Origin: Monilinia fructicola
Taxonomy: Eukaryota; Ascomycota; Leotiomycetes; Helotiales; Sclerotiniaceae
Assembly: GCA_008692225.1 (NCBI GenBank)
Contig: VICG01000015.1
Span: 1,887,001 to 1,951,000, forward strand
Direction: 5' to 3'
Length of the DNA stretch: 64,000 nucleotides
Of the stretch, positions 12,794-24,440 are shown piece after piece; position 1 is the first letter of the stretch, and every line of letters starts with the position of its first letter. The notes under the pieces were generated by a model. It saw nothing but the letters and a program-made list of their open reading frames with translations. It did no database searches and was not told where the DNA came from. The position numbers and the translations under genes were made by a program.

Positions 12794-14986
12794 ACCGAAC
12801 ACTTCTTTTCCTCAAAGCTCTCTAGTCTTAATTGATTCTTGAACTTTTTACTGATATGGCTCATTATCAGCACTCAAGGGTAGAGCTTCGCTCCCCCGGG
12901 CGCAATGTTGTAGAAGAGAACATTGCATGGCCTGGCCGATCGTCGGTCAGAAGTTGGTAAATAAACCTCTGCTGGCCACTCATCAAAACATTTTACTGAC
13001 TTGCCAAAGGCCGCCGGTCTTGAATTGAGACCATGCTCTCAGCTTGCTTACGCTGAACGAGGGCAGCGGCCAAAATATTCACGTACAGACTCATTCGGGA
13101 GCCTGGTTTGAAAACAGATTGCAAGGCCTTGGAGAACTTCTCTTAGATGAATCGTCAAACATCACCTTCATATTGATCTCAGAAAAGTTCAGACAAACCA
13201 TCGTGGCTATTGTAACTCTGCAAAAAGCTGTCGATCTATTCCCAGTATCAATAGTAAGTATCCTTTCAAGGTCTATTTCCTAATGATCAATCTAATTCCT
13301 ATATTTTCAGAGGCTGCCACCCATCTCACCTCGGCATCCAATGGTCCTCATTCGAATATCCATGCCAATATCACCTTGAATCAGAGAAGCTCATGATTTG
13401 ACCTCCAATAGGTGACTTTTGCAATATGATGGAAGGTAGGTTCCTCATCCTTCATCATGCCGAATGATGCTAACCAGACTGCAGATGTTGGCGTCAAGGC
13501 CTAATTTCAATAGAATCGCATGTTGCAGAAAGGTCTGCTACACATGGCCGATTCAACGTTCAATTTATGAGATACTTGGAACAATTTTGATTGCAATGCA
13601 TGCTCAATTAATACAAAAGTCAAAATTATCTCAATTGATGATAATGATCTTGTGCTCTATCGAGTTTGTGATATCGTGACACCGTGACATTCATTTGCAT
13701 ATTCATCGCTCTGCGAACGATGCATCCCTTTCAATGGTTGCATTCGTAAGGAATTATGCTAGATGTTTTGAAGATGAAAGAATTTATACCAGAAAAGGAG
13801 TAGGTTACTTCCCAAAAACTAATCTATACTCATAATTCATCGTTTCACAAAGCTGATTCTAACCAAATATCAATAGTCTCGATTAGTCTCATCACACGAT
13901 GGCCATCGACCAACGACACTTTCTTTCACAGAAACAGCTCATACATGATCTTGATTAGTGAGAGGGTGGTTGTCCCGAACACCCACAACAGTGAAAATCC
14001 CTCGAACCGCGATCAACCCAATCAAAGATGACAATAGCAAGGAAAAGGAGAGAGACTTCAAGCAGTTCACAAGCGCTATGGAAGAAGCAGGGCTTAGGGG
14101 GACTGCAGAGAAGAAGAAGACGAAAGGTAGATGGACCGATTGAAATCATAAATCCGGTATGAATGCCAACTCTGCAGTCCTCTTGACACCCTGACCAACT
14201 GGCGTCAATTACTATAGCCAGCGTATGTTCTAATATCCATTCTTTTCCCATCCTCTCCCCACCCCAGATGAAGGACTTCAGCTCACAAATAGGCTTTAGA
14301 GATAGTGCTCACCCACTTCTCATGCCTAATGGTATGGACTCCGTCAACGGTAAGACAAAACAGCATCCTCCGTTCCCTCTTCCTCTGCGAACCCACTTGC
14401 AGGTACGTGTTAAGACCCCCAACACTCTCCCCATGTCAAAGTTTTGATATTATGCTTTACGTCTTACTCCAATGCTAATACCTCATACTTATCAGGCATC
14501 CTTCATTCAACAATTTCTTCGGCAAAACTATCCAAACACCCGACACAGGATGGAGAGAGACCATCCACGAGGCTGATCATGGGTATCGGAACTCCAGTTT
14601 TCAGCATTGGATATCATTGTGTTGTAGAAAAGGAGGGGAATATATCTGCGGCATATATTGGTGTTATGATCCAAACATTGCCATCTCGGCGTCGTCACTT
14701 GACCACTATCCAATCGTGCTGGTTTGTGGTGGATTTTACCGATCAATGTTGCTGCTAAAGGCATGCCCAATTATGAAGTTCTAACTAAGATTTTTGAAAC
14801 CTGCTGACGACTTTTAGTTAATAAATTATTCCAGACCAAAATCAAAAAGATTCCTGCCCCAAGGAATTTTGACAAGTTCTTGAGAAAACAAAGAACAAAA
14901 TCAAGGATGGCTGGAAAGGTATGTCCCCAGGTCAGTTTCGCCTCAGAAATTCCCACCTGATGCAAAAATTCGATGCCTTATCAGAG

Positions 14987-15013
14987 GGAACCAGAATCCT
15001 ATCTTCTGGTTCC
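14987..15013. repeat. Perfect hairpin, 10-bp stem, 7-nt loop
   Basis: GGAACCAGAA at 14987-14996 pairs with TTCTGGTTCC at 15004-15013. No T-run follows that would suggest a Pol III end. About one such hairpin is expected by chance in 64 kb. Confidence 0.6.
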
Positions 15014-15560
15014 AAGAGACCTTGAACCATAGTGAGTCTTCTGTTTGTACTTTAAATCTTTTGGATACAAGCTGGTACTAACAGCTCGCAGCGACAAGAA
15101 AACATGGCAGAAGCAGAAGTATTACTTGGCAATGTCAAACGCCATCAGAGCCTACCTTGAAGACAATTATGATTTTCACCTTTCTCGTAATGAGAGTTTG
15201 TTTTCCACAGTATCTCAGCAGCAGTTGCAGAAGCTTTCCATTTCGCCAATGCAATACCTCCAAGCTTGGCATTCAATGGTATTATTTGTTCCCCTTATGA
15301 TATGACGGAAGCCAATACAAAGCAAGTGGGTTACCGAAAACCCAGAGGTCATTCGTTCAAATACCGTCCATGGTGTGGTGGACCGACTCTCGTAGCATGC
15401 GCAGCTACCTATACGACCTAGTTTACCGGCCTTTCAAGCTCGCGGATTCCCAATCGATGCCAAGAACACCCACAACCCAAGGTGATTTCAAAATTCATCA
15501 ATTTGCGAATCATAGCTACAGCCAATTTCATTATGATAGGCTGTTAAGAATAATCGAGGA

Positions 15561-15663
15561 GCTTTTAAAAGCTTACTGAAACCTTCGCCTTCGATCGTCG
15601 CTCGTAGATACCGATCTACGAGTGCAGCGTTTCCAACACTGAACGGAGGTGATGTTGGAACGC
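15561..15663. repeat. Three stacked palindromes/hairpins
   Basis: Within 103 bp lie the perfect palindrome GCTTTTAAAAGC (15561-15572), the hairpin CTCGTAGAT-ACCG-ATCTACGAG (15601-15622), and the hairpin GCGTTTCCAACA/TGTTGGAACGC (15627-15638 with 15653-15663). The last has one extra T in the left arm. Three strong foldbacks side by side are unlikely in ordinary decayed sequence. Confidence 0.65.
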
Positions 15664-16570
15664 AGCAAATGGGCCTTCCCAGTTGCTGCCACTGCAATCA
15701 AACTCCATTAAGTACCACAAATTGTTTCAGGGTATGCCATTCGTAACCGTGTAGTGGTAATTGATATGACAGGCAATTCTGATGCTCCGTCATTATGCCA
15801 TGGTTATTCAACGAACCAACGGTATACGCGAACACACAGGAGCATATCACGCTCTTTGCTAGAAGCCCAAGCTTCCTTTTAGTAGGCATCCTAGCTCTTT
15901 TCTCCGGCTAGCAATCGATCTCAGCTCAGCCTTCCAACCTCTAATCCTCTGACTGTGGTCACCATCAGAATCTAATTCAGATGCACCAGTCAAACCTCAC
16001 TTTGATCTTCCCCATGCCCAATCGTTATTCAAAGTCTCCCAACTGAATCCTGGGGCTTGCATTTCGTGGAAGGAGCCCGCGATTATTACCCCAACAGCTC
16101 GAGCATAATCTCAAAGCGAATACTAGACGTCTCGAAACACCCGAGTTATGAAATAAAAGTACAACGCCGGTCGTGGAGCTTTGTACTAACCAGCTCTCCT
16201 TTCTCCAGAAACTCAAAAACACCGGATAACGGGGACCGAGAAGTCCATAAACTACTAATCAATCATCCAGAAAGATTAGAGCAACAGAGTGTGTATATCC
16301 GCCAACATACCAGTGGACCACCTCTCCACTTACATAATTCTACCAAAGAACAATCTTCTCGGGTAGGCTGGTTGAGTGGAATATGCCGTTATCTAGCTTG
16401 AGCTATTTGCTCCCGGCGTCTCTCTTCTCCTCACGGCAAGGGCACGACCCTCGAGGAATAGAGAATTTGAGAAGGGGAGGAGAAGGCCTCTAGCTTACAA
16501 CAGACCGCAATGTCATTAAACTATTGCAAAAGATTCATGGCGGAGCCAGCAGATGGAGCAGCATACACGA

Positions 16571-16651
16571 CTGATCTTCGAGGCCCAGGTCAGAAGCATG
16601 AATCCACATCGAAAGCCATTGCTTCACATAACCATCGGCCTCGAAGATCAG
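16571..16651. repeat. Perfect 15-bp inverted repeat
   Basis: CTGATCTTCGAGGCC at 16571-16585 pairs with GGCCTCGAAGATCAG at 16637-16651, with a 51-nt spacer and no mismatch. Confidence 0.75.
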
Positions 16652-17994
16652 CCCGACCCACAAGGTATGCTGCCCCAAGAAGGGCCAATGCTCTTTGTGC
16701 CAACACTCTAAGAGTCACATGCAGCTCTGCCATGAACCTGGAGGTATTCCCATTGGCATGTTCACTTAAATGCAATTTGGTGGTGGAAACTCGCCAGAGC
16801 ACCCGCACATTCCGTGCGTACGGGAAGCTCGTTGAATATCTAAGGCCCAAGGTGGCAGGATCTGTGCCAACTTCTCAGATGGCGGGGAGACCGGTATGGT
16901 GGTGGCCGCTTCAAGAAAGCATCGCGTCAGAGGTGCTGATGTGGTCGTTCTTGATGCAGCAGCTTTGTGAGTTGATTTGTTCGTCATCTCTTACTCATGG
17001 AAACTAATTGCTATTTTAGATTGGAGAAAACAGGTGTGCGCCCGCTCAAGAAAACTCTGTTTCTGAGCGAAATTAGGAGCCCTTAGGTCTATATCTCTGG
17101 CAGAGAATAACTGTGTTTAGTTAAAGATGCTCTCAAGCTGCCGAAGAGAAGACACTTTGTCAAATGGCCGAGAATCATCCCATCAAAGTTTGTTTGGAAT
17201 GTATGATACTTTATATCATCCCAATTTGTATCATAAGCCTTTGCAGTCCAGGTCGTACCAATAGAAATAAAACTCCTCACATTTCTTGAACCCCATTCAC
17301 CTGGCCACATAACCAATCCAACCAAGACTTGGGAACGCGAGTAGCACAGTGAAAAGCCAGACCCGTCAGATCATCAGCTATGCCCAACTCCAAGATAGAC
17401 ATCACCTCAAATAACCCACCCACGTATGAAGCCTCATTTTCGCTTTGTAACGTAAATATCATTATTTGATAATGGATGCGGGGTATCTGTTATTCTGTAG
17501 GGACTAGGTAGGTTGGTTGGAGATGCGTGATGGGGAGGATGGATTGAGAGTGAATTTCTATGCTATTAACCTTAACTTTACCGACCTAACCTTACCTATC
17601 TACCCTACCTATCTACCTGCTTATCCACATACTCGAGTAGTTCTACCGGCGATCTCCAGCTTCAACAACATATCTCAGCAGCACCATCCTCTGTACAGCT
17701 CGAGTTAAGTACTCCATATACATACCTGCAGACAATTGGCAAACCCATCCCACCCCCTCAATCCTACCAAAGGGTCTAGCCTCAGCTAATTCCACGTTGA
17801 TGATGCGTCGAGGTAGGTACCTGCACGATACGTGTGTGTTGTTTATAAGGTTACTCGAGTATGTGATATTTCTCTCTTTTGCATTTACCCGCGCAACATC
17901 CATGCGTTGATAAACACGATTATCAAGAACCCGGAAGACCAAGGTTGTTTTATGAGCTGAGCTACTCGAGCGAGTACTTTGGGTAAGTATGATG

Positions 17995-18075
17995 TTTTTT
18001 TTTTTTTTTTTTTTGTTTTTTTTATTTTTTTATTTTTTTTTTATTTTTTTTTTATTTTTTTTTGTTTTTTTTTTT
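17995..18075. repeat. 81-bp T tract with single A/G interruptions
   Basis: Runs of up to about 20 T on the + strand, interrupted by isolated A or G. It may be the tail of a decayed retroposed (LINE/SINE-like) copy lying on the minus strand. No 5' part of such an element or target duplication was recognised. Confidence 0.85.
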
Positions 18076-18649
18076 CATTTTTATCTCAGCTGCTCGCACT
18101 CAACCTCATAGATTGCAGGTACACGGTGGTATATGAGTCTACAAGTCTATAAGGGCGATGTGAATTCAACACTAAACACACATACACATGGGACTTTCCT
18201 CGCGAGTTTCCGATACAATGGATCGAAACACAAGACAGCATGTATCTACGACGACTTATCTCTACAGAATATATATGGAAGTCTCCTCCTAGGCCAACCA
18301 ACCCTACTTCAACATCACACCGCATGACCCCCAAACCATGTGACCAGATCATATGTCCTGACCAGATCGCTCGTCACCGATGATCCCTCAAATAATCAAT
18401 CATCCACCAACACAATGTAAGGTTATCGATGAGATCACGATGGCTGATATCACGATATCGGATGGCGCATATGCTACGGTATAACCTTATACTTGCTATT
18501 CCGCATGCCGGAATGTCGTTAAGACTTCCGGTGGATCCTAGATGGGGAATTCTGCGGATCCTGGTCGGTGTGGTAGTGTAGGGTTCTGCTGGATATGGAG
18601 GGTTTTGCTGTACAGAGTATGATGGGGTGGGCAGATTGGTGTTGGCGGT

Positions 18650-18714
18650 TTTTCTTTTTCTATTTTTTTTCTTTTCCTTTTCCTTTCCTTTTCCTTTCTT
18701 TCTTTTCTCTTTTG
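18650..18714. repeat. T/C-rich tract (CCTTTT)n
   Basis: Almost pure pyrimidine on the + strand, made of CCTTTT and TTTC units. Confidence 0.85.
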
Positions 18715-19715
18715 CAGTTATACTCCTTGTTGGATGGTATGCATGTTCATATGGTGGGAGGAATAACAAGGATGATGTGGTGATGTGATGAAGGAGGATG
18801 TGAGAGGAAAAGGAAGAGGAAGAGGAAGAGGAGAAGTTTGTTTGATGTTGATGTTGGTATTGATGAATCAGAAGAAAAGGATGAAGGGAGAGTAGGGGGA
18901 GAAGAGAGAAGAGTGAAGAATGAAGAATGAAGAAAGGTCTTATTGTGATTGCCCGCTTTCAATCAAGGGTATAGACTACATCCATACACCCATACACTAC
19001 TCCGTACTAGCTAGATTGTCCAATCCCCAGCCGCCGCTTTAATCTTAACGTTGATAACGTTGATAACGTTCATATCGTTCATATCGTTGATATCCATCCG
19101 CATGGTTAGGAAGTTCAAAATAATATACTCGAGTATATATATATATATAAATATATCAATCAGCGACGATGTGATTTCTTTTTCGTTGTTGATTAATTGC
19201 CTCTTCTATATTATATCGGCTCAACAACTTTTTAGGATTATATTATAATAACCTTAGAACCTTACTTTAACTGTATAAGTTTAATAAATAGAAGATTTTA
19301 TATCACAACTTATTATAATTAGAAGGGTTGAGAAGTTTACAAAATAATGTTCCAATATCTTACTCGGCAACTAGTATTTAAGATTGGAGGGAAATGTATA
19401 GTTATAAGAGCAACCTGGAATCATACATAAACATCTAATCGAAGAAAAAGGATTATTATTCAGACAGTTACACATATTCATTCATACATTCATACATACA
19501 CTTCACTTCTTCCTCTCTCCCTCACCTCACTCATCATTTCATACTATGTCCTCCTATTCATTTAATACAGATATGTAACCTGGGAACATACCACATACTA
19601 CATACCATATACCATATACAAATACCACATATCAAATACCACCCACATACCACATACCACATACCACATATAACAATACATACCATATACCAAAACATTA
19701 TATCATCAATAAGAC

Positions 19716-19770
19716 ATCCATCCACCCATCCATCCATCAACCAACCAACCAACCAACCAACCAACCAACC
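19716..19770. repeat. (CCAT)n followed by (CCAA)n
   Basis: Tandem CATC/CCAT units pass into about eight perfect CCAA units. Confidence 0.9.
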
Positions 19771-19920
19771 GTTTAACTCGTTCTATCAAATCCATTCTCT
19801 TGCAGTACTAGGCCCTAATACATGTGAATCTCTCGCATATCCATGCGTATGCATTTAGGAGTTTATGCGTGCAAAGATATACCAACACTTGGAGATCTAA
19901 GATTATATCTAATCTTCACC

Positions 19921-19973
19921 GTATGTATGTAGGTATGTAGGTATGTATGTATGTATGTAGGTATGTATGTATA
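19921..19973. repeat. (GTAT/GTAG)n microsatellite
   Basis: Tandem GTAT units with interspersed GTAG. Confidence 0.9.
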
Positions 19974-20375
19974 TACGTATCATATGTGTTATATGTACAG
20001 ACTACTACTTACTGCTCAGCTCAACCCTTGGAAAACTTATTATCCTTCACGCATCTCGTTCCCATTACATCCCAAGAACAAAGACAACAAAGCATTAACT
20101 CATATCCCGCTTCCAGTTTGCTATTTTCTATTTTCTACTCTCTACTTTATCCTTTCTCCTTCCTCCTTTCGACCTTCTCGTTCCTCGTTTCAAGCTTCTT
20201 CTATATCGTCATCTCCATTTCCACTACCCCTATTCTCCTCCGTGCACTACTAGGTATTCCTGTCGATAAGAACCTCTTCGATTTACGATGTCCATGAGTA
20301 TTCGACGATTTACGAACGGAATGAAATAATAAATACGAATCATCATTATTATCTTATCGTTATCATTGTCATTAC

Positions 20376-20431
20376 CATCATCATCATCATCATCATCTTC
20401 TTCTTCTTCTTCTTTTTCTTCTTCATCATCA
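20376..20431. repeat. (ATC)n(TTC)n trinucleotide repeats
   Basis: An ATC run passes into a TTC run and back to ATC. It lies about 230 bp upstream of the start of the gene at 20662. Confidence 0.9.
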
Positions 20432-20661
20432 TAAATACTATTCCTCAACAAAAATCATCTTGAAACATATCGAACATCTGACCGCATTTGCTTCTCGTGC
20501 CTATCCTATCATATCCTATCCTGTCCTATCCTATCCTATCTATCCAATCCCAAACCCCCGCTGTTGATCAGCTCAGCCATCATCATATCATATTTACCTT
20601 GTATTATATCACACCCATCCATCTTCCTACCTCGTCACCACTATCTACTCTATTCCCCATC

Positions 20662-21973
20662 ATGTCAACATCACATCCTTCTCATCACAATCAACATTTA
20701 CGATCAAGTCCATCTCGTAATCAACAAAAATAGAACCAATAGAAACAACATGGCGAGATCAAATGGTGTATCTGATCGATTACGCAATGAAGGTATTTAT
20801 ACTTTTATTAATACAACTGTCCCCATTTCCCCATTCCCCAGGTTCATATCCATATCCTCCACATGTCTATCTAATCTAATCGCATATCTGATCGCGCAAA
20901 AATGGTAGAATCTTGGGTAGAAATATCTTCACAGCCATCTTCATCTTCCATTTCATCTATCGATAATGAAATCGTCACAACGGGTCTCCGCGTATCTCAA
21001 CATCCCTCAACTCGACGGCGCAGACGTTCTCAAAACCAACCACGTCCACAAGTTACGCCAAACAACCACAGACAAACAAGTACAAGCAGTCAGGAAGAAT
21101 ATGAAGAATCGGAATCGGAACCAGATCATATAGATATCTTGACCAGCTCCAATGAGATATCTCCTCCAGTAGCCATCCCAGCCCGATTATCAACCCGGGA
21201 AACATATGATGCCGAATCCGAAGATGACGAAGATGAGAACGGTACAGCTTTGGGGGTAGGAAGAGGAACGTCCCTCCCATTTACCCCCCAACCAAATGTC
21301 TTCTCCCACCCACCTTCCTCACAATCTCAAAATCATCGAGCCACCGCCCAAACCCAAGAATCTTACTTCCCCCGTCAAATCCACTCACAACCCGCCCGCA
21401 ATCCTACCCATCCCGAAACCACACCACCTCCCGCAACACCTCATTCAACAGCTCCACCCGACCCCCCCCATAGACCATGACGCCGCCCTCCGCGCCAGCC
21501 TCAAAACTCTCCTCTCCTGCGCCGCCGCCGCACGAGGACTCCCCAAAAACTCCCCCACAAAATCCCCCCACCAACCACCCCATCGGTCTCCGCATCCTCC
21601 CCGAATCTCAACTCCCCACCGCAGCACCCCCCCATCCCATCTCCAGACCCACATCCCCCACCCGCCCACGGAGCACAAATTTGCAACCCGCTCACGAACA
21701 ATCCCTCACCCGCAAAACCCAGCCAAAAACAAACAAAATACCCGTGCGGCGCTCAAGAAGAAAAAGGCCGAGCTGCCCACGGAGAACGAAACGTTCATCT
21801 CCCCAACGCTACTCACGTGGGCGATGAGCGCGGGCGTCGTGGTTCTAGTCTCGGTCGTGGGATTTGGAGCAGGCTATGTTATTGGGAGGGAGGTGGGGAG
21901 ACAGGAAACGTCGGTCCTGGGCGGGTGGAATGCTTCGGTAGCGGATATGGGGGGTGTGGGAGGGAGGTGGTGA
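20662..21973 (+). CDS. Disordered Ser/Pro-rich protein with C-terminal membrane segment, function unknown (two frame breaks)
   Basis: Exon 1 is 20662-20792 and exon 2 is 20909-21973; the 116-nt intron has GTATTT/GGTAG ends. Reading requires ignoring one A in the A5 run at 20726-20730 and one C in the C8 run at 21462-21469, giving about 397 aa. The N-terminus MSTSHPS... leads across the intron into ESWVEISSQPSSS, a block I associate with a conserved family of unknown fungal proteins. The middle is acidic and then Pro-rich. A short helical-looking block (DHDAALRASLKTLLSC) follows, and near the C-terminus there is a hydrophobic segment (AGVVVLVSVVGFGAGYVIG) followed by a short polar tail. This suggests anchoring in an internal membrane near the C-terminus. 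The ATG at 20750 is an alternative start that avoids the first break. Role not assigned. Confidence 0.7.
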
Positions 21974-23119
21974 GGGGAGGAGGTGGTGGCTTGAAGAGAT
22001 TTCGATGGGGGGGTAGTGTCGCGAGGAGTATCGTTGCTTCTTGAGGTTGATTTGCATGCGGATTTCATGGGAGTTTCTATAGAGATATCAGGAGCGTGTT
22101 GGATTTGGATCTTCGTTGGGTAAGCGTGGTTTTGTGGATTTGTTCTTTTGCCTTTTGGGGTCGCGTGTTGGGTCGCGTTGGGGTCGCGCATATACAAATT
22201 CGTACTTGTGTTCATATCCGTCGTCATATTTATTACATTTACACCCTGATACCATTTGAACCCCTTCTAAATGTAATTGTTTGATACATGGTTAGTGGGC
22301 GAAGGGGTGGGATTGGGGAGATGGCGAAGGTGATGGGCAATATCGAGGACACAACAATATGCCATACCATAGAATAACATGAAACATGAAAGAAGACGAA
22401 ATTGGAATCCGACGCAGCTAAACGAGTAACAAATATACATGTACTCTACCAAATCCCTTCCCCTTTCGCTTCCCCTTCCTTCCCCAACCTCTCCTATAAC
22501 ACGTCCATTTATCCATATATTGCTAGTATCTACTCGAGTACAAACATATATATCACGTAGACACACACACACACACACATACATATACCGTATACAAAAA
22601 AACCAAAACGAAACGCAAAGCAAAGCAAAGCAAAGCATTATCTGATAAAAAACATTATATACCATCTATCCATCCATCCGACATGAAGAATCCAGCCTGA
22701 ATTATGACTCGACAAAACCTGCCGTTTGTGTAATACCATACTTCGTAGAACTTGATTATGGGTTTTAGGGTTTGAGATGTGGATATATGTATAAATATAT
22801 ATATATAAATAGAGAAGCAAATAGTCGAGTAAAGCTTAATCGATATATTTGATGGATGCATGTAAAGTGTGGAATTGTGTATCATTTGAAGATTGTTTGA
22901 GGGAGGTTGATGGGAGATGGGAGATGGGAGATGGAAAAGCATCTTTATGGGTGAATTTGGATGTACTGGATAGATTGGTGGGTTGGGGTAGGTTGGGTGT
23001 CGAGAATTGGTATTGGGCTGGGATAGTTTGGTTCTAGATATGTTTTATGTTCTATGTTGTGGCTCTAGATTGGATTGGATTGGATGGAACAGGATTGAAT
23101 AGCATTAGAACTGGGGGAA

Positions 23120-24440
23120 TAAAGAAGGATATTCTTTACCAGGAGCTATGTGGAATAGAGATATGGAGGATGAGATAAGAATACTTGTATTTTGGCCCCA
23201 TTTCTCTACTGGGCTTTCGTGAGAGCCTCCATGAGCCGACCATTTCCAAACTGGTTGGTTTGTTGTGTGGATGGTAGTATATGGTCGATGGTATGTACTG
23301 ATGCGTGAAGTTACGTACCACGCACAGTTGACATTGATGTGTCGTCTCCTCGCCTCAAACAAGTAAGTAGAAATTAAATCCTACCCAATGCTGCGATCAG
23401 AATGGCCTTTTCCTGTTTATCCTCATGCTCATCCTCAAACCCTCCACAGCTACCTTGTGAATCCTCCAATTGAAAACCCCAGATGCACCGCGTAATCTCC
23501 TACTGACTCCTTCATATTTGGAAACACCGAGTTCGCAAAAGAAAGCGAGAGTCATGCCACTTATGTGTGCGTATTTTATAAAGCCCATAGCGTTGAGCCC
23601 TTTATCTAGCGACGAAGGCTTACATCACGGAAAACGACGCCAGAGCCGGAGAGGACGGTGGCCTCTAGATTCTGCTGGTGAGTATGAGGGTCGGTCGGTG
23701 ATGTCCAGAAAAAGGAGTAACGATATGGGAGAGGATCGCAACTTTGGAGATGACAGTCGAGATCATTAGGAAGACGAAAGGGAAGAAAGAACGCTCACTT
23801 GAGGGCGGAGCCGCTGCGTAGGAATTGGATGAAGATTCAGCACAGGCTTCTCCAATCCAAATATCAATGCAGAATGTCCAAGACAATCCTTTGAACAAAT
23901 TTATAATGCATCTTTATGATCATCTGTATGACTTGGTTCTAGCGAGTTGCTCGCGAAGACGGGATGAATGGATGACGATTAATCGCCTCGAATATAGGTT
24001 CAATGACTATCCCCATCCCCAAGTCATCCCAGGCCACCAATACAAAGCGATGCCTCATAAACCATCGTCGTGTTAGCCAAAAATGTCATAATTCTAGATA
24101 CAAACCACTAGTTCAACCGGGAAAGAGTCTGTCAATAGTCAAGCTGCCATTTTCGAAGCACAACCACGGAACACTGATCCAGCCTCAGAAATGATAATCG
24201 AAACAACATACGTCCGTTTAGCATTGAATTGACGAAAAGCCTTCTCCGCACCAGACTTGTATTCTCTCAAGATCACCTGGGACATGGATGTCATCTCAGA
24301 AGAAACTCCAGCCTGGTTGGGCGGAACATTGATCGATTTCGCCGGGGAACTGAGGATTCTATAAGTTTTCCTGTAGTCAGGTCGATATTCGAGGACGTAT
24401 TTGAGTTTTATGGGGTAGTTATATCATGCCGATCAATGAG
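23120..24440 (-). pseudogene. Possible decayed multi-exon gene
   Basis: On the minus strand several pieces look like exons with good splice borders. One lies around 24410-24130: it reads through a basic/Tyr-rich stretch, then a GTATGT donor, and could end at a stop near 24133. A second lies around 23880-23802, a Ser/Ala-rich piece ending at GTGAGC. A third lies around 23677-23630, flanked by CACCAG and GTAAGC. The pieces do not join into one frame and stops separate them. No family is recognised. It may instead be two neighbours or chance; this is the weakest gene-like entry in the list. Confidence 0.22.

Larger units (their letters stand above)
10340..17500. other. Degenerate region with broken exon-like fragments and hairpins
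   Basis: No intact gene is recognised in 7.1 kb. Codon use and composition differ from the microsatellite DNA on either side, and there are short stretches that look protein-coding but break up quickly. Examples are a Glu/Asp-rich 110-codon + frame at 10344-10676, hydrophobic minus-strand fragments at 11330-12180, and short + frames near 13044-13283, 15045-15305, 15370-15579 and 16510-17007. None matches a family I can name, and no set of splice sites joins them into a long frame. I infer decayed genes or decayed mobile DNA. Several inverted repeats in the region are listed separately. Confidence 0.5.
17501..20661. other. Intergenic, microsatellite-rich
   Basis: About 3.2 kb without a credible gene. 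It contains the long T tract, several tandem repeats, and from about 19.4 kb a C/T/A-rich + strand. That last part probably belongs to the promoter and 5' leader of the gene starting at 20662. Confidence 0.6.

Noticed and set aside
16510..17007. 165-codon + frame
   Set aside because: Composition is not convincing, two other frames through the same DNA look equally coding-like, and no family is recognised; kept only as part of the degenerate region.
18374..18769. 131-codon minus-strand frame with Lys-rich start
   Set aside because: The Lys/Glu stretch is the CCTTTT tract read backwards; the rest shows no recognisable domain.
21404..21701. Gly-rich minus-strand frames
   Set aside because: Shadows of the Pro-rich region of the 20.7-kb gene.
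22267..22665. 132-codon minus-strand frame
   Set aside because: Cys/Val/Tyr runs derive from the (AC)n and ATAC repeats; no supporting context.
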